From Streptomyces sp. NBC_01803 (GTDB taxonomy: Bacteria; Actinomycetota; Actinomycetes; Streptomycetales; Streptomycetaceae), in assembly GCF_035917415.1 (NCBI RefSeq), contig NZ_CP109073.1, positions 5,264,001-5,328,000 of the forward strand: 64,000 bases of DNA. The letters are read 5' to 3'. Shown here one piece after another: positions 42,933 to 51,837 of the stretch (position 1 is the stretch's first letter; each line of letters opens with the position of its first letter). Made by a program: the position numbers and the translations under genes. Below the pieces are notes generated by a model. The model saw only the letters and a list, made by a program, of their open reading frames with translations. It did no database searches and had not been told where the DNA came from.

Positions 42933-45080
42933 TCAGCCGGGGGGCTGAGGCGGGCGCCATCGTCCCGATCCGAGCTCAGTCAACAGGTCCCGGCTCGCGG
43001 TTGTGAAGGGGTGGTCGGCGCCCAGGGCGCGTTCGCGTCTGGTCACGACATCGGCCATCAGCGCGATCCCCGAGTCGATGTGACCGAGCGCCGACTGGGT
43101 CCGGGCCAGCAACTGCTGTGCCGCGAGCGTGATCGGGTAGTCCGGGCCGAAGCGACGCTGGTACGCCTTGGTGACCAGCCGGATCTCGGCGTCGGCCGTG
43201 TCAAAGCGCCCCAGCACGTACAGCGCCCAGGCATGGTTGTGTCTGGCCCCCAGCGTGACGGTGTGGTCGGGCCCGAGTTGGCGGACGCACTCCTCGGGCA
43301 AGGACAGCAGCGCGCCCTCGTCCTCGGCGGGAAGCTCGGATGCGGAGAGCAGCACCAGCAGGCCGGCCCGTGAGCGGAGGGTCAGCGGGTGAGAACGCCC
43401 CAGCGCCGTCTGTCGGCCCGACACGGTCCGCCGTGCCAGTGAAAGGGCTTCCTCGCGCCTGCCGAGATTGCCCAGCACGAGCTGAAGGCCATGGCAACTG
43501 TCGAGAGTGTCCGGGTCGTCGGCCCCGAACAGGCGCTCCTGGGCGGTGCGGACGCGGCGGAGCAGCGTTTCGGCCTCTGCGTATCTTCCCAGCCTGAACA
43601 GTGCACGACCGGCCCTCGAACGTGTGGCCAGGACCAGCCGGTGATCCGCGCCGAGAGACCGTTCCGCGAGAGCCGTCGCGGCTCGGGCGCTCTCCCAGGC
43701 GGACAGATAGTCGCCGGTGCGGTGCAGTGCGGTGGACAGGCGCGCGGCGACCGCCAGCATGCCGGGGATGGCCGTCGGGTCCGTCAGACGCCGCAACAGG
43801 GCCAGCAGGTGCGGCGCGAGCAACCGGAGCCGGGTGTCGTAGGGGCCCGCGTCCGGTTGGGCGGGGACGGCGGCATCGAGCAACCGGATGGCTGTCGCGT
43901 TGAGAGCGGGGAGTTGCTCGGGCGGCGTGGCGGCGGCGACGCTGTCCAGCAGGACACCGTGGCTCTGCGCGCAGCGCACCCCGGCATCGACCAACTCGGT
44001 CAGCGAATGATCCAGCAGCGCTCTCAACGCTGTCTCGGCGCGGGCGCGCGGCAGCACGCCCGCGATCTCCCGGCGGTTCAGCACCGAGAGGGGCAGAGGT
44101 TCTGGCGCCAGTCGAGCCAGCAGTCGCAGCAGCGCCGCCGCCTCGGGCAAGCCCCGGGTTTCGAAGGCGTCCAGCGTCAACTGCCAGGTGCGGCCCACCA
44201 GGTGCCGGGGATCCTCGTCTGCCAATGCGTCTGCTCCCTGGTCGATCAGCTCGACACGTTCGTCTTCGTCCAGATGGCGCCCATAGGCGTCCATGGTCCA
44301 AGGATCAATCATCTGGTGAGAGAGGAAACCGCCCGCGAGGGTGAGCGCCAGCGGCAGCCGTCCGAGCCGGTCGGCGATCTCGGCCGCCTGTTCCAGCGTG
44401 CCGCTTCCCGGAGCCAGGTCGCACAGCACCCGGGCCGCGTCCTCGCGCGGCAGCACGCCGATGTGCTCCAACTCCGCCCCTGGCCACCAGTGAGCCGCTG
44501 CCCGGCGGGTGGTGACCACGACAGTGCCACGCGGACTGGTGCGCAGCCAGCTTCCGTCGCGGAGGATCGCGGGATCGTCCGCGTTGTCGAGGACGAGCAG
44601 CCAGGGCTCCGCAGACCGGTCGAGATGCTCCCACACGAGATCGGCGGCGGGGCGCAACCCATTGCGGGCGGCGAGCAGTTCTCCGTCGCCGGCGCCTCGG
44701 TCGGCCGCGACGGCCAGCATGCCGGCCCGCAGGCTCGCGCGCTCCGAGGCATTGACCCACAGACCGATCCGGCCGCCCTCCTCGATGGCGAACTGGAAGA
44801 CGGCGCATGCGACGGTTGTCTTGCCGCAACCCCCCATGCCATGAAGCACAAAGACTTCGCCGAGGCCGGACGTGACGCCTTCCCGCAAGCGCTCCAGCAC
44901 CTCGGCTCGGTCCCGCAGGACGACCGGCGAGCGGCCGACCGTGGGGCGGCGAACGGAATCGGGGCCGCCCACGGTGAAGGCGCCGTCCGCATAGTGGTGG
45001 TGCTCGGTGATGTGCTGGTCGCCCGATGCCTGGTAGACGCGGCCATCGTCCTCAGCGTGCCCGTCCATCGCCCCGCTCAT
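42933..45080 (-). CDS. STAND-type NB-ARC ATPase with TPR repeats
   Basis: About 715 residues. After a short N-terminal segment (VYQASGDQHITEHHHY) comes a nucleotide-binding module: P-loop GMGGCGKTT, Walker B WLLVLDNADD, and GRLPLALTLAGGFL (GLPL-like). The C-terminal 330 residues are tetratricopeptide repeats of the kinesin-light-chain type (EAETLLRRVRTAQERLFGAD, LGPDHTVTLGARHNHAWAL). STAND proteins act as signal-triggered switches in regulation, cell death or phage defence. No separate effector domain is visible. I choose ATG 45080; an upstream in-frame GTG at 45110 has no ribosome site. Confidence 0.85.
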   Translation of the reverse strand: MSGAMDGHAEDDGRVYQASGDQHITEHHHYADGAFTVGGPDSVRRPTVGRSPVVLRDRAEVLERLREGVTSGLGEVFVLHGMGGCGKTTVACAVFQFAIEEGGRIGLWVNASERASLRAGMLAVAADRGAGDGELLAARNGLRPAADLVWEHLDRSAEPWLLVLDNADDPAILRDGSWLRTSPRGTVVVTTRRAAAHWWPGAELEHIGVLPREDAARVLCDLAPGSGTLEQAAEIADRLGRLPLALTLAGGFLSHQMIDPWTMDAYGRHLDEDERVELIDQGADALADEDPRHLVGRTWQLTLDAFETRGLPEAAALLRLLARLAPEPLPLSVLNRREIAGVLPRARAETALRALLDHSLTELVDAGVRCAQSHGVLLDSVAAATPPEQLPALNATAIRLLDAAVPAQPDAGPYDTRLRLLAPHLLALLRRLTDPTAIPGMLAVAARLSTALHRTGDYLSAWESARAATALAERSLGADHRLVLATRSRAGRALFRLGRYAEAETLLRRVRTAQERLFGADDPDTLDSCHGLQLVLGNLGRREEALSLARRTVSGRQTALGRSHPLTLRSRAGLLVLLSASELPAEDEGALLSLPEECVRQLGPDHTVTLGARHNHAWALYVLGRFDTADAEIRLVTKAYQRRFGPDYPITLAAQQLLARTQSALGHIDSGIALMADVVTRRERALGADHPFTTASRDLLTELGSGRWRPPQPPG

Positions 45081-45480
45081 CGCTTTCCGGCCTGCCGAGT
45101 GGAGGCGCACCGGTGCGCGGCGATTCCTCGCCGCCGAAGCGGGGATGCCTCGGTCACCTGAGTGGCAGGCGTGTCCTCAGTGTCCTCAGTGCTTGAGGTG
45201 CTTCTCCCATTCACTGTTCCCTCGCTGTGCAGTGCGGCGATCACTCGCCCGTTTACCGGCGGGTCGAGTAGCTTACCGTTGCTGTGATCGAATACAAACC
45301 CTTATTGATCAAGGCTGACGCGGCTTTGTGCTGTTGGGGGGAAATCGTTACCCCTATTTGGGTGGCCGGTGATAATTGACGACAGCATATGCCAATTTGC
45401 GACAGGCTCCTGCGCTCGGGCCTCTGACCGGGCGTCACATGCTACGGTTGCGACGGTCCGTAAGGCGTGCTGAGGGGATG
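45081..45480. other. AT-rich intergenic region
   Basis: About 400 bp between divergent genes. The part from 45270 to 45400 is unusually AT-rich for this chromosome and probably holds the promoter of the TTA-containing gene. I see no gene or repeat motif in it. Confidence 0.5.
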
Positions 45481-45756
45481 ATGACTGTGGCCAGGCCATG
45501 GGAAGCCGACCCGGCAACGGGATTCAAGAAGAGGTGGGGCAAATCGCCCCAGGAATTAGGGCATACGACTGATACTCCCGACTGCCCCGACATCTGGGAG
45601 CTGGACAATGGGGATGTCGCTATCATCGGCAGGGATCTCACCGAATCACTCGGCAAGAACCTGCCCGCAGGAGTCTCGATCGGCAGTGACGAACGACTCG
45701 TGATAATCCCCAGGAACATGATGATCGCGGCGAAGCCGGATATCCCCAATGTTTGA
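45481..45756 (+). CDS. Small protein with a TTA codon, partner of the DUF6879 gene
   Basis: 91 residues, not assigned to a family: SPQELGHTTDTPDCPDIWEL, then VAIIGRDLTESLGKNLPAGV and a hydrophobic end (ERLVIIPRNMMIAA). It contains the rare leucine codon TTA at 45556-45558, which in Streptomyces makes translation depend on the bldA tRNA and so on development. GAGGGG precedes ATG 45481; ATG 45478 is an alternative. Its end overlaps the next gene by 8 bp, so the two are coupled, a pattern seen for DUF6879 genes and small regulators. Confidence 0.72.
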   Translation: MTVARPWEADPATGFKKRWGKSPQELGHTTDTPDCPDIWELDNGDVAIIGRDLTESLGKNLPAGVSIGSDERLVIIPRNMMIAAKPDIPNV

Positions 45757-46375
45757 TTCATTCTCGCGAGGCGCGTCCGAACGCCTCGACCGCCCCGCGT
45801 ATCACGCGGATTTCTACCGGGTCTTCGAGAGCGGTATCCGGCACTTGCACAAGCTCGAACGTGGCCAGCACTTCAAGGAACGGGGCTTCGCGAGCTGGGA
45901 AGCGTTCGCGGCCGGGGAGTGGGAGAAGGCGCTCTCGCTCGCCGAGGAGAGGCGCGACACCTACGCCGAGCAGATCCGGGACACTGTCCGTCGCGGCATC
46001 ACGCAACGTCGCCTGCGCGTCGTCGAGTTCCCGGTGACTCCGTATGTGCAGTGGGAGTTGTTCGTCCTGCGCCTCCGAGTGGAGCTCGGCGACCGGATCA
46101 GGGTGATCGATGCCCGCACGATCACGGATATCGAGAAGGGCGCCGCCGTTCCCGAGGTGGTGATCCTCGGAGACTCGGTGATGTACGAGGTGCTCTACGA
46201 CGACGACGGAAACGCGGCTGGAGCCAAGCGGTACACCGATCCGGGGCTGATCGAGGAGACTTCGACCGGGTTCTGCGCGCTCTACGAGCGTGGCGAGAGC
46301 TTCTTCGACTTCTTCGACCGGGAGATCGCCCCGCTGCCGCCGCCGTCTGTCGAGGCCCGGGCCTCCGTCGAGTGA
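45749..46375 (+). CDS. DUF6879-like protein
   Basis: 208 residues of the actinomycete family now called DUF6879: LERGQHFKERGFASWEAFAAGEW, LRVVEFPVTPYVQWELFVLRL, and IDARTI. The function is unknown; genes of this kind usually sit next to small or XRE-type regulators. The start overlaps the preceding gene by 8 bp. The family name is from memory of the pattern. Confidence 0.75.
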   Translation: MFDSFSRGASERLDRPAYHADFYRVFESGIRHLHKLERGQHFKERGFASWEAFAAGEWEKALSLAEERRDTYAEQIRDTVRRGITQRRLRVVEFPVTPYVQWELFVLRLRVELGDRIRVIDARTITDIEKGAAVPEVVILGDSVMYEVLYDDDGNAAGAKRYTDPGLIEETSTGFCALYERGESFFDFFDREIAPLPPPSVEARASVE

Positions 46376-46747
46376 TTCCGGTCGTGCGGATCCGAGCGAG
46401 GCGTCAATCAACCCACCGATTGCGGCACATGGGCGCGCCCGTCGGTGACCGCTGCCGCGTCGCACCCATCATCGCTCCCGACCCCGGGCCGCCTGTCCCG
46501 GGACTGGTAACCGGAGGCTGAGCCGGGCACCGCAGTTCTGGGCGACGTGGCCGAACCCAGTGCCCGCCCGGCCTGATCCGTGCCCGCCCCTCCGACGGCA
46601 CGCTGACCGGCACGGGGCGCTGGGTGCTGCCCCTGCCCGGTGGTCGGTGTGCCGTCGAAGAGGCGGTTCACGCGGACTCCGCGGTGCCGGAAACGGCGAA
46701 CGGCCGCTCACCCACGAGCATCTTCCGGGCCCGTCCGCACCGTGCGA
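46376..46747. other. Intergenic region with possible coding remnants
   Basis: 372 bp with no complete gene. One frame around 46560-46700 reads like protein (DGTLTGTGRWVLPLPGG) but has no start and runs into unrelated sequence, which suggests decayed coding DNA. Confidence 0.35.
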
Positions 46748-47884
46748 TCAGTCGCCCGTCAGCTCTCGTATCAGTGGCGTCACCTGGTCCGTCTCGATCA
46801 GGAATCCGTCGTGGCCGTGTGGGGATTCGATGACGCGGACGTGGTCGGCGCCGGGGATGCCGGTGGCCAACTCCGTCTGCTGGGACAGGGGGTACAGGCG
46901 GTCGGTGTCGATGCCGGCCACCAGGGTGGGGGCCGTCACGCGGCGGAGCGCGGCGGCCGTGCCGCCCCGGCCGCGGCCGATGTCGTGGGTGTTCATCGCT
47001 TCCGTCAGGGTCACGTAGCTGCCCGCGTCGAAGCGGCGCACCAGCTTCTCGGCGTGGTGGTCGAGATACGACTCCACCTGGTAGCGGCCGTCCCCCTGCG
47101 GCGAACGGCCGAAGCGCGCCTGGAGTTCGGCCTCGGTGCGGTACGTCACCTGGGCCAGCCGCCGCGCCAGGCCCAGGCCGGTGTGCGGGCCGTGGCCCGG
47201 GGGTGCGTCGTGGTAGTGGCCGCCGCGCCAGCCCGGGTCCGCGCGGATCGCGCCCACCTGGACGTTCGCCCACGCGATCTGCTCCGCGCCGGCCGCCGCG
47301 GGGCAGGCGAGCAGCAGCAGGGCCCGCGTCCGGTGGGGGAACGACACCGCCCACTCCAGAGCGCGCATGCCGCCCATCGAGCCGCCGATCACCAGCGCCC
47401 AGGCGCCGATGCCCAGCGCGTCGGCCAACTCGGCCTCGGCGGTCACCTGATCGCGCTGCGTCAGCCGGGGGAACGCGCCGCCCCACCGCCCTCGCCCGTC
47501 CGGGCGGAACGACGAGGGGCCGGTGCTGCCCTGGCAGCCGCCGAGCACGTTGGGCGCCACGATGAACCAGCGGTCCGGATCCAGCGCCCGCCCCGGGCCG
47601 ATCAGTCGGTCCCACCACCCCGGCGTGGGGTGGCCGGGGCCGGCCGGGCCCGCGGCGTGGCTGTCCCCGGTGAGCGCGTGCAGCACCAGCACCGCGTTGG
47701 ACCCGTCGGGCGCCGGCCGCCCCCAGGTCTCGTAGGCCAGCCGCACGCCCGGCAGTTCGCCCCCCGACTCCAGTGGCAGCGGCTTCTCCGGCGTTGCCCA
47801 CCGGCGGCGGCCGGGCGGCGAGACCCCCTCCTGCCAGGCGCCGGACGCCGGCCGGAGGGGGGAGAGCGGCGCGGACCCGGTCAG
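46748..47884 (-). CDS. metX: Homoserine O-acetyltransferase, with no standard start codon
   Basis: 378 residues from the putative start, alpha/beta hydrolase fold: RLAYETWGRPAPDGSNAVLVL, VVAPNVLGGCQGSTGP (oxyanion region), VIGGSMGGMRALEWA (nucleophile Ser) and SPHGHDGFL (His). It acetylates homoserine for methionine synthesis. No ATG, GTG or TTG lies in frame between the conserved start of the protein and well inside metY. The best candidate is CTG at 47884, which overlaps the metY stop (CTGA) and has GAAGGG 6-7 bases upstream. It is coupled to metY, which makes the next pathway step. Confidence 0.87.
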   Translation of the reverse strand: MTGSAPLSPLRPASGAWQEGVSPPGRRRWATPEKPLPLESGGELPGVRLAYETWGRPAPDGSNAVLVLHALTGDSHAAGPAGPGHPTPGWWDRLIGPGRALDPDRWFIVAPNVLGGCQGSTGPSSFRPDGRGRWGGAFPRLTQRDQVTAEAELADALGIGAWALVIGGSMGGMRALEWAVSFPHRTRALLLLACPAAAGAEQIAWANVQVGAIRADPGWRGGHYHDAPPGHGPHTGLGLARRLAQVTYRTEAELQARFGRSPQGDGRYQVESYLDHHAEKLVRRFDAGSYVTLTEAMNTHDIGRGRGGTAAALRRVTAPTLVAGIDTDRLYPLSQQTELATGIPGADHVRVIESPHGHDGFLIETDQVTPLIRELTGD

Positions 47885-49200
47885 GACGCGCCCTTCGCCG
47901 CGCGGAACCCGGCCGCCAGGTCCGCCTTCAGATCCGTGACGTTCTCCAGGCCGACCGACAGCCGGACCAGGCCGGGGGCGGTGCCGGTGGCGCCGAGCTG
48001 CTCCGGGTCGAGCTGGCTGTGCGTGGTGGACGCCGGGTGGATGATCAGGCTGCGCACATCCCCGATGTTGGCCAGGTGGCTGAACAACTCCACCGCGTCC
48101 ACGAACCGCTTGCCCGCCTCGACCCCGTCCCGCAGTTCGAACGAGAGCACCGCGCCCGCCCCGTTGGGCAGATAGCGCCCGGCCGCCTCGTACCAGCGGT
48201 TGGACGGCAGCTCCGGGTAGTGCACCGCGCGCACCTCGTCGCGCTGCTCCAACCACTCGGCCAGGGCCAGCGCGTTGGACGAGTGCCGCTCGATGCGCAG
48301 GCTGAGCGTCTCGACGCCCTGGAGCAACAGGAAGGCGGAGTGCGGCGCGAGCGCCGGGCCAATGTCCCGCAGCAGCTGCACCCGCAGTTTGATGGCGAAC
48401 GCGCCGGGGCCGAGGGCCTCCCAGTAACGCAGCCCGTGGTAGCTGGGGTCGGGCTCGGTGAAGCCGGGGAAACGGTCGGCGTGCGCGCCGAAGTCGAACG
48501 TGCCGCCGTCGACCACGATGCCACCGATGGTCGTGCCGTGCCCGCCGATGAACTTCGTCGCCGAGTGCACCACGATGTCGGCGCCGTGCTCAAGGGGCCG
48601 CAGCAGATACGGAGTCGGCACCGTGTTGTCCACGATCAGCGGCACGCCGGCCTGGTGGGCGACGTCGGCGATCGCCCGGATGTCGAGGACGTTGCCGCGC
48701 GGGTTGCCCAGCGATTCGCCGAACAGCGCCTTGGTCTCCGGCCGGATCGCGGCCCGCCAGGCGTCCACGTCGTCCGGGTCGTCGACGAACGAGACCTCGA
48801 TGCCGAACCGGGGGAGTGTGTGCCGGAAGAGGTTGTACGTCCCGCCGTACAGAGAGGTGCTGGTGACGATGTGGTCCCCGGCGCCCGCCAGGTTCAGGAT
48901 CGCCAGCGTCTCGGCGGCCTGCCCCGAGGCGACGGCCACGGCGGCCACGCCGCCCTCCAGCGCGGCGATCCGCTGCTCGAAGACGTCCGTCGTGGGGTTG
49001 TGGATGCGGGTGTAGATGTTGCCCGGCTCCGCCAGCGAGAAGAGGTTCGCGGCGTGTTCGGTGTCGCGGAAGACGAACGAGGTCGTCTGGTAGATCGGCA
49101 CCGCCCGCGCCCCGGTGGCCGGATCGGGCACGGCCCCGGCATGGATCTGCTTGGTCTCGAACGACCAGGCGGGAGTGGCGGATTCGGCGGACTGACTCAT
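47881..49200 (-). CDS. metY: O-acetylhomoserine sulfhydrylase
   Basis: 439 residues, PLP-dependent Cys/Met-metabolism enzyme: SFETKQIHAGAVPDP at the start, YGGTYNLFRHTLP, the PLP lysine region VVHSATKFIGGHGTTIGG, and SVGLENVTDL at the end. It converts O-acetylhomoserine and sulfide to homocysteine. Its TGA overlaps the presumed CTG start of metX. The 200-bp region upstream of the ATG holds no riboswitch that I can identify, but a 21-codon GTG-started frame with one cysteine is present. Confidence 0.93.
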   Translation of the reverse strand: MSQSAESATPAWSFETKQIHAGAVPDPATGARAVPIYQTTSFVFRDTEHAANLFSLAEPGNIYTRIHNPTTDVFEQRIAALEGGVAAVAVASGQAAETLAILNLAGAGDHIVTSTSLYGGTYNLFRHTLPRFGIEVSFVDDPDDVDAWRAAIRPETKALFGESLGNPRGNVLDIRAIADVAHQAGVPLIVDNTVPTPYLLRPLEHGADIVVHSATKFIGGHGTTIGGIVVDGGTFDFGAHADRFPGFTEPDPSYHGLRYWEALGPGAFAIKLRVQLLRDIGPALAPHSAFLLLQGVETLSLRIERHSSNALALAEWLEQRDEVRAVHYPELPSNRWYEAAGRYLPNGAGAVLSFELRDGVEAGKRFVDAVELFSHLANIGDVRSLIIHPASTTHSQLDPEQLGATGTAPGLVRLSVGLENVTDLKADLAAGFRAAKGAS

Positions 49201-49400
49201 GACTGGTTTCCCCTTGGAACGGAACGGCTCGGCGCAGCTCGATACGGCAGGGCACGGCTCGGCACGGCCTGAAGGCATGGTGAGGAACGCGCCACGGGCG
49301 GCGCGGTGACGGGCAAGGGCGGGTCGCGAGGCGGCTGTTCAGCGCCCCACGGCGCCCGGGATACAGCTCGTGCCGGGGCGGCGCGCGAACGTCCTGACGC

Positions 49401-49889
49401 TCACCTGGCCTCCTTCGGACGGCCGGTGGCGACGTCGAGGACGAAGCCGCGCAGGGAGTCGGTGTGCGGCACGAACGGGCCGGCCGCGATGCGCCGCGCC
49501 GCCTGCGCCACGTCCTCCTCGGCGTCCGGGAAGGACTCGGCGGCCCAGCCGGGCCGGAGACCGGTCTCCTCCTCGATCCCGCGCTTGACCACGTCGTCCG
49601 TGAAGGTCGTCATGCCGCGGTCGGTGTGGTGGACAAGGATGATCTCCCGTGCCCCCAGGAGTCGTTGGCTGATCGCTGGTGACCGGATCGCGTCATTGGT
49701 GACCACATCATCGGCGTTCCGGATCGCACGCGCCTCGTCCTCCCGCGGGCCGAGGACGCCGTTGACGTTCAGCCGGGTGTCCGTACGGACGACGACGGCC
49801 ACCTGCCGGGAGGGCGGCAGCGGCAGCGGGCCGGTGAAGGGGGCCGCGTAGGCTTCGTTGTTCGCCGGATACTCGTCGGTGACGGACAC
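49401..49889 (-). CDS. Beta-carbonic anhydrase homologue lacking the zinc cysteines
   Basis: 162 residues, clearly of the Streptomyces beta-carbonic anhydrase type (MSVTDEYPANNEAYA start; RNADDVVTNDAIRS; LLGAREIILVHHTDRGM; FVPHTDSLRGFVLDVATG). The zinc site is normally Cys in CMDARL, His in HHTDCG, and Cys in the same HHTDCG. Here both cysteines are arginines (Arg35 in VVVRTDTRL; Arg91 in HHTDRG), while the Asp-Arg pair (Asp37, Arg39) and histidines remain. GG of the NAGG loop is DD. It is probably not a working zinc enzyme. GTG 49889 follows AAGGGGAG. Confidence 0.85.
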   Translation of the reverse strand: MSVTDEYPANNEAYAAPFTGPLPLPPSRQVAVVVRTDTRLNVNGVLGPREDEARAIRNADDVVTNDAIRSPAISQRLLGAREIILVHHTDRGMTTFTDDVVKRGIEEETGLRPGWAAESFPDAEEDVAQAARRIAAGPFVPHTDSLRGFVLDVATGRPKEAR

Positions 49890-50325
49890 GGCGCTCCCCT
49901 TCCTCGCGGCTTGCCGGCGAGTTCCCGGCGTCGGCTCCGACCACCCACGTTAGGGCAGGTCCGGGGGGCCGGAAAGCCGGGTCGGCGGATGGCCACGAGA
50001 CCGCAAGGCGCGCTCATCCCACGGCAATACGGCCGCAACAGAACACCGCCGCCCATGACCTCCCCGCCCGCTCCCCGCCCGCTCCCCGCCCGCTCCCCGC
50101 CCGCTCCGCCGGCGGCAGACGGCCGGAGTCCGTCACCCCGGACAGCACGTGGTCGGCCGCGGCGAGCGCGAACTCCGTTCGTCGGTGAGGTGCGGATCCG
50201 GCGTGCCCGCCGCCCTCCGTCAGCGGCGGGCCGAATTTCCCGGGCGCGGCCAAGAAGGGAAAAGAGTCCGGGGTGCGACCGTCCCGGCGTGCTCCGGAAT
50301 TCCGGCCGCGAGGTGGTCGGTCATC
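49890..50325. other. Non-coding stretch with an 11-bp tandem repeat
   Basis: No secure gene. CTCCCCGCCCG is repeated four times in tandem at 50060-50103. A 34-codon frame on the minus strand (50220-50324, beginning MTDHLAAGIPEHAG) directly follows the remnant at 50326 but has no known relative. The region looks like decayed coding DNA. Confidence 0.4.
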
Positions 50326-50538
50326 TCACCCCTCAAGCGCGGACTCCAGCAGCCGCTGCGCCACCGCCACCGCCGGCTGAGGCCCCGCCGCCTCGCCCGG
50401 ACCGTTCTTGGCCAGGTGCTCGCCGGTCACCGGCGCGTCCTCGGTGATCGGGACGCACCACTCGTTCGACGGTCCCGCCCGGACCGGCGGCGTTGTGTCG
50501 GCGAGCCGGGTCTGCGAAGGGGCCGCGGGCTTCGACGG
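50326..50538 (-). pseudogene. 3' remnant of an unknown gene
   Basis: On the minus strand a frame ending at TGA 50328-50326 reads like protein (SNEWCVPITEDAPVTGEHLA, then AVAVAQRLLESALEG). It is bounded upstream by the stop of the membrane protein gene and contains no usable start codon in its first 35 codons. It is probably the tail of a truncated gene. The family is unknown. Confidence 0.35.
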
Positions 50539-51777
50539 TCAGTCCGGTCCGCTCTTGGGCGGCTCGGGGCGTTCGCGGTAGCGGAGAAGGAGGTGCGTGC
50601 CGAGGATGAGCAGGCCGGAAAAGCCGAGCATGACGGCGCCTTCGCCGAGGATGAGTCGCATCCGGTCGCCGAGAGGGAGATCACCGCCGTAGGTGAGCTG
50701 GATGGTGCTGAGGATGAAGGCGATGGCGGCGAGGAAGACCGTGATCATGGTGATCAGGTGACTGGTCGCGGCGTTGAGCTGGGCCTCGACCTTGCGGTAC
50801 GTCGCGTTCTGCTCCTCCCAACGACGGCGGTGGGACGCGGTTTCGGCGGCACGCAGTCGTCCTTCCAGGATGAGTTCGCGGCGTGCGAGGTACTGCTCCT
50901 GGAGCTGTTTGTGGCTGCCCCGGCTGCCCATCGCCGGGAGCAGTGCCAGGGCGAGGTCGACGGCTTCGAGGGCGGCGTCGTGTTCCTGGCACATGTGGAG
51001 TCCGGTGGCCAGGCGGAAGACGAAGATGTGATTTTCGGGCCACTGGGTCGCCGCCTCGCGGGCCCGGTCGCGCAGCAACTCGCCCTGGGCGGGGAACGGG
51101 GCTGCGGCGGCGAGGGCGTTGAGGCAGATGTCGACGGTGTGCGGGGTCCGCTGGGGGGAGAACCAGGCGTGGTCGAGCAGGTCGGCGGCGTGTTCGGCCG
51201 TGAGTCTGCGGCTGCCGCAGGCGGCGAACGCGCGCAGCGCGGTGAACAGCGGGCCGTCGCGGTGGGGGCCGGCCGCCAGGGCGAGGAGGGAGGACTCCAG
51301 GAAGCCGTGCAGTTCGTCGAAGCGGAAGTTCGCCCGCAGTTTGCCGGCGTGGTAGAGGGCGGCGAAGTAGGCGGTGTCCGCCGAGCCGACGATGTCGCCG
51401 CAGGCATCGGCGATCTCGGCGGGGGACTCCTCGCTGTCGCGGGTGATGAAGGCGTAGCCCAGAGCCCACTTCTCCTCTATCTCGGTGTAGTGGGTCTGGC
51501 CGATGGTGTCCTCGCGGCCCGGGCCGTGGGCCTGGAGCCAGCGGGCGCACTCCGCGGCGGTGCGCACGGTGGGCCGGTCGAGGAACCGCAACCGCCAGTA
51601 GCGGTCGGCGCAGATCAAGAAGGGGTCGGAGGCGAAGTTGGCCGAGGTGAGCTGGTACGGCGGCTCCGTCCCGGCCGCGCGGAGCGATACCGCGACCTCC
51701 TCGCACACACGGTCCAGCTCGCGGGAGTCCGCGGTCGCGACCCGGCTGAGCGGCGCGATTATCGAATTACCCTCCAT
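50539..51777 (-). CDS. Membrane protein with helical-repeat N-terminus, unknown function
   Basis: 412 residues from ATG 51777. Residues 1-320 are soluble and helical, with TPR-like or solenoid character (AAECARWLQAHGPGRED, LTAEHAADLLDHAWFSP, AALEAVDLALALLPAMG). A charged helix (RRELILEGRLRAAETASHRR) follows. Two membrane helices close the protein (TMITVFLAAIAFILSTIQL and GEGAVMLGFSGLLILGTHLL). No catalytic motif is visible. It is divergent from the glycosyltransferase gene. A role in stress or defence is conceivable but unsupported. Confidence 0.6.
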   Translation of the reverse strand: MEGNSIIAPLSRVATADSRELDRVCEEVAVSLRAAGTEPPYQLTSANFASDPFLICADRYWRLRFLDRPTVRTAAECARWLQAHGPGREDTIGQTHYTEIEEKWALGYAFITRDSEESPAEIADACGDIVGSADTAYFAALYHAGKLRANFRFDELHGFLESSLLALAAGPHRDGPLFTALRAFAACGSRRLTAEHAADLLDHAWFSPQRTPHTVDICLNALAAAAPFPAQGELLRDRAREAATQWPENHIFVFRLATGLHMCQEHDAALEAVDLALALLPAMGSRGSHKQLQEQYLARRELILEGRLRAAETASHRRRWEEQNATYRKVEAQLNAATSHLITMITVFLAAIAFILSTIQLTYGGDLPLGDRMRLILGEGAVMLGFSGLLILGTHLLLRYRERPEPPKSGPD

Positions 51778-51837
51778 GCACCCGTACTTACCACGAATCG
51801 GTGCGCCCAAGGAATCTTCGGCCTAAAGTCTGAGCCC

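Noticed and set aside
49201..49400. A SAM riboswitch or cysteine-attenuation leader upstream of metY
   Set aside because: I could not build a known SAM-box structure. A 21-codon frame with a single cysteine is present but too weak to call; a covariance-model search would decide.
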